A stretch of 5,130 bases of DNA from Bacteroidia bacterium. Its GTDB lineage: Bacteria > Bacteroidota > Bacteroidia > Flavobacteriales > Flavobacteriaceae. The translations under genes were made by a program, and so were the position numbers. The notes beneath the pieces are model-generated. The model worked only from the letters and a program-made list of their open reading frames with translations, was not told where the DNA came from and ran no database searches. The DNA is taken from positions 1 to 5,130 of the forward strand of contig JAUIJW010000174.1 in NCBI GenBank assembly GCA_030431085.1. Direction: 5' to 3'. The number at the start of each line of letters is the position of its first letter. The first letter of the stretch is position 1. Below are positions 1-5,130 of the stretch, in pieces.

Positions 1-2
1 AT

Positions 3-1025
3 ATTCTTTTAGAGGCTATGATTAAAAATGCCACTGTAGAAGAAGGGAGACCTGTTAATTCTGTAGGTAGGGCCGGGCTAGAGTTTTATAATAACCTTGG
101 TTATGTGCCTTACGATGTTGATATTAACGAAAATGCAGCAAGAACTTTAGAATATGCTTACGCTGATTTTACCATTGCTCAGATGGCCAAAAAGATGGGT
201 AAAAATGATATAGCAGATAAGTATTATCAGCAGTCATTAAACTATAAAAAACTTTATGATCCCGCCACAGGATGGATGAGAGGTAAAAATAAGGATCAAA
301 ATTTTCAACAACCGTTTAACCCTTTAAAATGGGGTGATGCTTTTACAGAAGGTAATAGTCTACACTATACGTGGTCTGTGTTTCATGATGTTCAAGGCTT
401 AATTGATTTGATGGGAGGCGACCAGCAATTTATAGAAAAATTGGATAAAGTATTTACAATGCCACCCGATTTTGACGCCTCTTATTACGGATTTACAATT
501 CACGAAATACGTGAAATGCAAATTGTAAATATGGGTAATTACGCTCATGGAAATCAGCCCATTCAGCACATGATTTATTTGTATAATTACGCAGGAGAAC
601 CCTATAAAACTCAACAGAAAATTAGAGATGTGCTGACTAAACTTTACACGCCTACACCAGATGGTTATTGTGGAGACGAGGATAATGGGCAAACATCAGC
701 CTGGTATGTCTTTAGTGCCTTAGGATTTTATCCTGTTACACCAGGCATAGATCAATATGTTATCGGTAGCCCTTTATTTAAAAAAGCAATATTGCATTTA
801 GAAAATGGCAATACTTTTGAAATTAATAGCTCAAGCGCAGATATTAATAAGCCATATATTCATGCAATTACTTTAAACCAGAAAAAATATGATAATACCT
901 ATATTAAAACTGAAGACATTCAAAAGGGAGGCGAATTGTATTTTGAAATGGCTGATATGCCCAATAAAGAATGGGGAGTTAAAAAGGAAAATAGACCCTA
1001 CTCCTTAAGTTTAGAACTTAACTAG
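3..1025 (+). CDS. GH92 family alpha-mannosidase, C-terminal part (5' end outside window), probable alpha-1,2 specificity
   Basis: This is the C-terminal half of a GH92 exo-alpha-mannosidase, a family of calcium-dependent inverting enzymes that remove mannose from N-glycans and mannans. The reading frame is open to the left edge: five sense codons (I-L-L-E-A) precede the ATG at 18, and that ATG sits inside conserved family sequence, so it is not the true start. About 340 residues are present; full GH92 enzymes have roughly 740-760, so about 400 are missing. Visible motifs are the general-acid Glu in TEGNS (codon 348-350), an IHE motif with the His-Glu pair at 501-506, YAHGNQPIQH with YLYNYAG after it, and GDEDNGQTSAWY with Asp codons at 675 and 681. 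The spacings from Glu to His-Glu (51 residues) and from Glu to the second Asp (111) equal those I recall for Bacteroides BT3990 (E533, H584-E585, D644), an alpha-1,2-mannosidase. Family assignment is very secure; linkage is inference. It ends with tandem in-frame stops, TAG TAA. Confidence 0.95.
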   Translation: MLLEAMIKNATVEEGRPVNSVGRAGLEFYNNLGYVPYDVDINENAARTLEYAYADFTIAQMAKKMGKNDIADKYYQQSLNYKKLYDPATGWMRGKNKDQNFQQPFNPLKWGDAFTEGNSLHYTWSVFHDVQGLIDLMGGDQQFIEKLDKVFTMPPDFDASYYGFTIHEIREMQIVNMGNYAHGNQPIQHMIYLYNYAGEPYKTQQKIRDVLTKLYTPTPDGYCGDEDNGQTSAWYVFSALGFYPVTPGIDQYVIGSPLFKKAILHLENGNTFEINSSSADINKPYIHAITLNQKKYDNTYIKTEDIQKGGELYFEMADMPNKEWGVKKENRPYSLSLELN

Positions 1026-1049
1026 TAAAATTGTAATCGATTTAAAGTA
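1026..1049 (+). promoter_or_regulatory. 24-base spacer between the two GH92 genes, weak A-rich ribosome-binding region
   Basis: The gap between the TAG at 1023-1025 and the ATG at 1050 is short and AT-rich. It begins with a second in-frame stop (TAA, 1026-1028) and contains TTTAAAG just before the start, which is at best a weak A-rich ribosome-binding tract of the kind common in Bacteroidota. I see no hairpin that could act as a terminator and no Bacteroidota-type TTTG/TAnnTTTG promoter, so the two GH92 genes are probably co-transcribed. Confidence 0.5.
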
Positions 1050-3293
1050 ATGAATATTAGTGTGTTAAAATTTTTTTGTTCGATATTTCTAATGAGTATG
1101 TTTTATGTACAGGGGCAACAATCTGTAGAGTCTGTTAATCCTTTTATTGGAACATCGAATTTTGGAGCGACAAATCCTGGAGCTATTGCCCCTCGTGGTA
1201 TGGCGAGTGTTTCTCCGTTTAATGTAGCTGGTAAACAAAATGGCTTAGAAAAAGATAGCCGTTGGCTGTCTAACCCGTATGTATATGAAAACTCTTTTTT
1301 AACGGGTTTCTCACATGTTAACTTAAGTGGTGTAGGCTGCCCAGATCTGGGAGTTATTTTGGCGATGCCAACCACTGGAGCTTTAGAAACCAATCACTTA
1401 AAATACGGCACATCTTATTCTAATGAAATAGCTAAGGCGGGTTGGTATAGTGTTGAATTAGATAAGTATAACCTTAAAGTCAATACAACGGCCACAACAA
1501 GAGTGGGTTTAAGTCAATATCATTTTCCGAAAGGCCAAGCAAATATATTAATTAACTTAGGCTTGGGATTAACCAATGAGCAAGGTGCCATGGTTAAAGT
1601 GGTTTCGCCCACAGAAATAGAAGGGGTTAGAAATGTAGGATCTTTTTGTTATTACAAGCCAGAAGAGGCTTATCCAGTTTATTTTGTCGTGAAATTTTCT
1701 CATCGGGCCGATGAATATGGTATTTGGAATACACCAACCAAGTATAATGGAGTAGAAGCAGAATGGATGGGTTATAATGGCAAAACACGAATTAAGAAAA
1801 ACTTTAATAAAGAAGTTGTGGGTGATAGTATAGGGGCTTATTTTACATATCATTTTAAGCAACCAACTGTGGTTGAGTTAAAAGTTGGAATCTCTTATGT
1901 AAGTATTGAGAATGCAAGAGAAAATTTAGAGCAAGAAACGGGTAGCCTTTCATTCGATAAAGTTTATAAACAAACACGAGACAATTGGAACAATCATTTA
2001 TCAAGAATAGAAGTAGAAGGTGGCTCAGAAGATGATAAAACAGTATTTTATACGGCACTGTACCATACACTAATTCATCCTAACACATTAAGTGATTTTA
2101 ATGGAGACTATCCTAGTATGGCCAGTAGAGCCACAAAACAAACTACTGGAACTCGATTTACTGTATTTTCTTTATGGGATACTTATAGAAATTTACATCA
2201 ATTAATGTCATTAGTTTATCCAGAACAACAATTAAACATGGTCAATAGCATGTTAGACATCTACAAAGAATCTGGATGGCTACCCAAGTGGGAACTAAAT
2301 GCTACAGAAACAACAACCATGGTAGGCGATCCAGCAGGAATTATACTGGCAGATACCTATTTGAGAGGGATTAAAGACTTTGATATAGAATTGGCTTATG
2401 ACGCTATGGTAAAAAGTGCAAATCAGATAGAAAGTAATCCTTTACGTCCGGGGTTAAAAGATTATATCGAAAAAGGTTACCTCACCACAAAAACAACCAA
2501 TAGCGGATCTGTTTCTACAACGCAAGAGTATAATATTTCAGACTATGCCATCGCTCAACTGGCTAAAGCATTGGGTAAAAAAGAAGATTATAAAGAATTT
2601 TCAAAAAGATCGATATCGTATAGAAAATTATTCGATAAATCGTACGGTTTATTGAGACCAAAAAATGACGATGGTTCATGGTATGAGAATTTTACTCCTG
2701 AGAAAGGAGCAAATTTTGAAAAAAACAAAGGGTTTATTGAAGGAAACTCATGGCAATATACTTTTATGGTTAGTCATGATGTTAAAGGTTTAAAAGCAAT
2801 GATGGGCGGCAATAAATCCTACCTAAATCAATTAAATAAAGTGTTTGATTCGGGTCAATTTGATATGGCGAATGAACCAGATATTGCCTATCCTTATCTC
2901 TATAATTTTATCAAAGGCGAAGAATGGAGAAGTCAAGAAAAAGTTGCCAAACTAAGAGCCCAGTATTTTAAAAATACCCCAGATGGATTACCAGGAAATG
3001 ACGATACAGGTACTATGTCTGCATGGTTAATCTATACAATGATGGGTATTTACCCTTTAACACCAGCAGAGCCTATTTATGCATTAACCAAACCAATGTT
3101 TGATAAAATTACCATCCATTTAAACCCTAAATATTACGTCAAAGAAAAGCTAACGATTACTAAAACTAATAACGGTTTGGTAGAAGAAATTTTTCTTAAT
3201 GGTAAAAGACATCGTAGTTTTTTTATTAGTCACAAAAGCCTTGTAGAAGGAGAACACTTAAGATTTCAATTAAAAGAAGATTCTAATGAATAA
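1050..3293 (+). CDS. GH92 family alpha-mannosidase (complete, exported, subtype lacking the His-Glu loop)
   Basis: This is a complete 747-residue GH92 glycoside hydrolase, the usual family length. Residues 1-23 form a signal peptide (Lys7, then a hydrophobic core) with a likely signal peptidase I site after V-Q-G; there is no lipobox, so a soluble periplasmic enzyme is expected. The N-terminal beta-sandwich domain begins with VNPFIGT and contains HVNLSGVGCPDLG. The catalytic (alpha/alpha)6 part has FTVFSLWDTYRNLH, MVGDPAGIILAD, FIEGNSWQYTF (putative acid Glu564), ANEPDIAYPYLYN, and GNDDTGTMSAW (putative base Asp652). Compared with the upstream paralogue, the stretch between acid and base is 23 residues shorter and has no IHE motif, and the first Asp of GDED is Asn650 here. 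This suggests a linkage other than alpha-1,2, possibly alpha-1,3, -1,4 or -1,6, which is inference. The start follows the previous gene by 24 bases, preceded only by a weak A-rich tract, and the 3' end overlaps the PNGase gene by 8 bases. Confidence 0.96.
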   Translation: MNISVLKFFCSIFLMSMFYVQGQQSVESVNPFIGTSNFGATNPGAIAPRGMASVSPFNVAGKQNGLEKDSRWLSNPYVYENSFLTGFSHVNLSGVGCPDLGVILAMPTTGALETNHLKYGTSYSNEIAKAGWYSVELDKYNLKVNTTATTRVGLSQYHFPKGQANILINLGLGLTNEQGAMVKVVSPTEIEGVRNVGSFCYYKPEEAYPVYFVVKFSHRADEYGIWNTPTKYNGVEAEWMGYNGKTRIKKNFNKEVVGDSIGAYFTYHFKQPTVVELKVGISYVSIENARENLEQETGSLSFDKVYKQTRDNWNNHLSRIEVEGGSEDDKTVFYTALYHTLIHPNTLSDFNGDYPSMASRATKQTTGTRFTVFSLWDTYRNLHQLMSLVYPEQQLNMVNSMLDIYKESGWLPKWELNATETTTMVGDPAGIILADTYLRGIKDFDIELAYDAMVKSANQIESNPLRPGLKDYIEKGYLTTKTTNSGSVSTTQEYNISDYAIAQLAKALGKKEDYKEFSKRSISYRKLFDKSYGLLRPKNDDGSWYENFTPEKGANFEKNKGFIEGNSWQYTFMVSHDVKGLKAMMGGNKSYLNQLNKVFDSGQFDMANEPDIAYPYLYNFIKGEEWRSQEKVAKLRAQYFKNTPDGLPGNDDTGTMSAWLIYTMMGIYPLTPAEPIYALTKPMFDKITIHLNPKYYVKEKLTITKTNNGLVEEIFLNGKRHRSFFISHKSLVEGEHLRFQLKEDSNE
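3286..3293 (+). other. 8-base gene overlap (GH92 stop / PNGase start)
   Basis: The ATG of the PNGase gene (3286-3288) lies two codons before the TAA of the GH92 gene (3291-3293), in a different frame. An A-rich AAAAGAAGA tract ends a few bases upstream and could serve as the ribosome-binding region. The start is supported by the signal peptide that follows at once. Such an overlap usually means translational coupling and matched expression of the two enzymes. Confidence 0.85.
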
Positions 3294-4458
3294 GCTAGTT
3301 ATTATTTTATTATTTACAATTCAAGTATCCTTAGCTCAAGAAGTAACTGAGTTAGAGGTATTTCGCAAAACACCAATTAATTTTAATGGTAAGCAGGCAA
3401 AGCACCATGACCTAATTTATTTAGAAAGTGGCCGAATAGTATTAAAGAAAATGACTCTAAAAGAATTTAAAAACGGTAGTGATGCTAACCTTAGGTTGAC
3501 ACTCCGCTCTAATGGCGATCGTTGGGATAAATCGGGTTCATGCTTTGTTATACCAAGTTTAGATATGGTTAATCTAATTGATGTATCTAGAGAGTCGACT
3601 TTGTTTCCTGAGGGCTCGTTTATTCAAGAGAAATTTGGAGGAGTTTTGGCCACAAAGCATTACCAACCTGTAGTTGAATTGCTGCGTTTTATGACTCCTT
3701 TTGGAGTAGGCTTTTACAGTACAGATATAGATAATAATAGGCGCCCTGTCTATATCCCTAAGTGGGAAAAACAAGTAGTCTGGGAGAAAAACGTTTCAGA
3801 GCTACTCGGTTTAATAGAAAATGAATTTTATGTTGGCGTTTGGATAGATACTTGGACCGAAGAAGGTTATGAGATAGATTTAGAATTAAGTTATTCGAAT
3901 AGACCTTTGCCTAAAAAAAATGTAATGCCTTTGGTTAATACTATTGCCTATGTTAAGGGGCAATCGCTGCCAGATTTTTTTTCTAATCAAGATTTGCATA
4001 TGGAGTTTTTGTTGCCCGAAAAAGCTAAAAATGTAAAACTGCACTATACGGTTACGGGCCATGGTGGACATAGTGGAGGTGATGAATTTACTAAGATTAA
4101 AAGTAAAATTTTTGTTGATAACCAAATAGTGTTAGATACAATTCCTTGGCGGGATGACTGTGCATCTTTTAGGAGGTTTAACCCAACGTCTGGTGTGTGG
4201 CTTAAAAAAGATTCGGCATCTTATATAGATTTTAAAGCTCAAAAATATAAGGTAAAACTCATAGAAGAACGTATTGCCTCTTCAGATTTATCCCGATCAA
4301 ACTGGTGTCCAGGCTCAAAAGTAGATCCGATATTGATAGATTTGGGTAATCTAAAGTCAGGAAAACATCAACTTAAAATTTCAATTCCTGCCACTCAGGC
4401 TACAGAGAAAAAACTTAATCACTGGTTGGTTTCTGCCTATTTAACTTATGATAAATAA
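3286..4458 (+). CDS. PNGase F-like peptide-N-glycosidase (N-glycan amidase), exported
   Basis: This 390-residue protein resembles PNGase F, which hydrolyses the bond between asparagine and the first GlcNAc of N-glycans. Residues 1-17 are a signal peptide with cleavage likely after S-L-A before QEV; no lipobox or C-terminal secretion domain is seen. The two eight-stranded jelly-roll domains of the family are implied. In the first, NGDRWDKSG holds Asp81 (PNGase F Asp60), followed by LLRFMTPFGVG (residues 132-142) and IDTW with Asp188 where PNGase F has Glu118. In the second, TGHGGHSGGDEF holds Glu267 (Glu206), and SRSNWCPG holds Arg337 (Arg248) and Trp340. Cys292 and Cys341 probably keep the Cys231-Cys252 disulfide; the other two disulfides are absent. 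Insertions lie at about residues 90-130 and 300-330. The ATG lies inside the end of the GH92 gene, indicating coupled translation. Residue matches are my own alignment from memory of PNGase F. Family confidence is high; exact substrate range (core-fucose tolerance, glycan size) cannot be told. Confidence 0.93.
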   Translation: MNKLVIILLFTIQVSLAQEVTELEVFRKTPINFNGKQAKHHDLIYLESGRIVLKKMTLKEFKNGSDANLRLTLRSNGDRWDKSGSCFVIPSLDMVNLIDVSRESTLFPEGSFIQEKFGGVLATKHYQPVVELLRFMTPFGVGFYSTDIDNNRRPVYIPKWEKQVVWEKNVSELLGLIENEFYVGVWIDTWTEEGYEIDLELSYSNRPLPKKNVMPLVNTIAYVKGQSLPDFFSNQDLHMEFLLPEKAKNVKLHYTVTGHGGHSGGDEFTKIKSKIFVDNQIVLDTIPWRDDCASFRRFNPTSGVWLKKDSASYIDFKAQKYKVKLIEERIASSDLSRSNWCPGSKVDPILIDLGNLKSGKHQLKISIPATQATEKKLNHWLVSAYLTYDK

Positions 4459-4468
4459 ATTATTCACT

Positions 4469-5130
4469 ATGTATATAAAAAGCCTATTTATGACACTTTT
4501 TTTGATGTTAGGCTTAATAAGTCAGGCTCAAAATTATACCCTCATGACTTATAATATTAGGTATGATAATCCAGAGGATGGTATGAACGCTTGGTCTAAT
4601 AGAAGTTCTTATTTAATAGATCAAATTAAACATGTTAATCCAGATGTATTTGGTGTACAAGAGGCTTTAAATCATCAAATAGACGATTTAAGTCAACAAT
4701 TACCAAATTATAAATATGTTGGGGTTGGGCGTAATGATGGTTTAGAAAAAGGAGAGTATTCGGCGATTTTTTACAATTCTGATAAATTCAGTGTAGAATT
4801 ATCTAATACGTTTTGGCTATCTCAAACACCAGAGCAAGTATCTGTAGGGTGGGATGCTGCGATGGAACGCATTTGTACGTTAGCTCTATTAAAAGACAAA
4901 AACTCAAGGCAACAATTCTTGGTGGCTAATACACATTTTGACCATATAGGGAAAGAAGCAAGAAAGAATAGTGTAAAATTGATTTTGGATAAAATCAATC
5001 AATTCAACAATGAAATTCACCCATTTGTATTAATGGGAGATTTAAATTTAGAGCCTAATTCTGCACCTATTCAGTATTTATCTAATAAATTGCAAGATGC
5101 TTACGCTGTAAGTAAAAATAGTAGCGACTT
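4469..5130 (+). CDS. Exported endonuclease/exonuclease/phosphatase (EEP) family hydrolase, N-terminal part (3' end outside window)
   Basis: About 220 residues of an EEP-fold metal-dependent phosphoesterase are present with no stop before the window edge. From the ATG at 4469, residues 1-20 form a signal peptide (Lys4, hydrophobic core, cleavage after S-Q-A). Family motifs follow in order: MTYNIRYDNPEDG (Asn29), PDVFGVQEAL (metal-binding Glu65), GEYSAIFYNSDKF, VANTHFDHIGKEAR (His156, Asp158), and FVLMGDLNLEPNS (Asp191, Asn193). The final conserved His motif would lie beyond the window; such secreted proteins are usually near 280 residues, so perhaps 60 are missing. An alternative in-frame ATG at 4448 overlaps the PNGase gene by 11 bases and would add seven residues; I prefer 4469 because it gives a compact signal peptide, but either is possible. 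The export signal argues against a DNA-repair role. Phosphodiesterase or phosphatase activity on a sugar- or lipid-linked phosphate would fit the operon, but that is inference; the substrate is not determinable. Confidence 0.92.
   Translation, partial: MYIKSLFMTLFLMLGLISQAQNYTLMTYNIRYDNPEDGMNAWSNRSSYLIDQIKHVNPDVFGVQEALNHQIDDLSQQLPNYKYVGVGRNDGLEKGEYSAIFYNSDKFSVELSNTFWLSQTPEQVSVGWDAAMERICTLALLKDKNSRQQFLVANTHFDHIGKEARKNSVKLILDKINQFNNEIHPFVLMGDLNLEPNSAPIQYLSNKLQDAYAVSKNSSD

Noticed and set aside
18..20. ATG at 18 as the true start of the first GH92 gene
   Set aside because: The frame is open to the left edge, the residues around it are conserved interior GH92 sequence, there is no signal peptide, and the protein would lack half of the catalytic fold.
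399..692. Reverse-strand open frame opposite the first GH92
   Set aside because: It lies wholly opposite conserved catalytic sequence, is rich in Ile/Phe/His as expected from an antisense reading of AT-rich code, and shows no recognisable domain.
1077..1079. Cys10 of the second GH92 as a lipoprotein cysteine
   Set aside because: It is preceded by K-F-F, not a lipobox such as L-x-G/A-C, and lies at the start of the hydrophobic core and not at its end.
1103..2070. Three reverse-strand open frames (1103-1393, 1569-1862, 1855-2070) opposite the second GH92
   Set aside because: All are antisense shadows of a well-supported gene, with no motif and no independent context.
2997..3005. Second GH92 as an inactive pseudo-enzyme because of Asn650
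   Set aside because: The putative acid Glu564 and base Asp652 are both present, and GNDD is, as far as I recall, a normal variant in other GH92 enzymes.
3574..4125. Two reverse-strand open frames (3574-3774, 3886-4125) opposite the PNGase gene
   Set aside because: They are short, antisense to conserved PNGase sequence, and have no recognisable product.
1..5130. tRNA, rRNA, CRISPR array, insertion sequence, phage or riboswitch elements
   Set aside because: Coding sequence fills almost the whole window. I saw no spaced direct repeats, terminal inverted repeats, transposase motifs or RNA-gene signatures, and the only non-coding stretches are 24 bases and at most 10 bases.

Overview
The window looks like part of a chromosomal glycan-degradation locus from a member of the Bacteroidota, most likely an AT-rich marine or environmental flavobacterium. 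This rests on four things: the AT-rich sequence, tight same-strand packing, weak A-rich ribosome-binding regions rather than GGAGG, and a gene set typical of Bacteroidota loci for host or algal glycoproteins and mannans. The species assignment is inference; nothing in the window fixes it.

Layout: four genes lie on the + strand and there are no real genes on the - strand. (1) Positions 3-1025 hold the C-terminal half of a GH92 alpha-mannosidase whose start lies outside the window. (2) Positions 1050-3293 hold a complete second GH92 enzyme of a different subtype, with a signal peptide. (3) Positions 3286-4458 hold a complete exported PNGase F-like peptide-N4-(N-acetyl-beta-glucosaminyl)asparagine amidase. 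(4) From 4448 or 4469 to the window end lies the N-terminal part of an exported endonuclease/exonuclease/phosphatase (EEP) family hydrolase. Junctions are a 24-base gap, an 8-base overlap, and then an 11-base overlap or 10-base gap. I see no promoter or terminator between genes, so this is very probably one transcript that begins upstream and continues downstream.

How the genes could work together: the PNGase would cut N-glycans from asparagine. The two GH92 enzymes would trim alpha-mannose linkages from the released high-mannose glycan. The first carries the His-Glu pair associated with alpha-1,2 specificity; the second lacks that region and probably cuts another linkage. The EEP protein is a metal-dependent phosphoesterase-type enzyme that might handle a phosphate-bearing part of the substrate, but its target cannot be read from the sequence. 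No SusC/SusD pair, regulator or sulfatase is visible here.

The enzyme families are known. The points worth a second look are the divergence of the PNGase from PNGase F (Asp in place of one catalytic-site Glu, two of three disulfides missing, two insertions), the contrasting active-site loops of the adjacent GH92 paralogues, and the EEP gene joined to an N-glycan operon.
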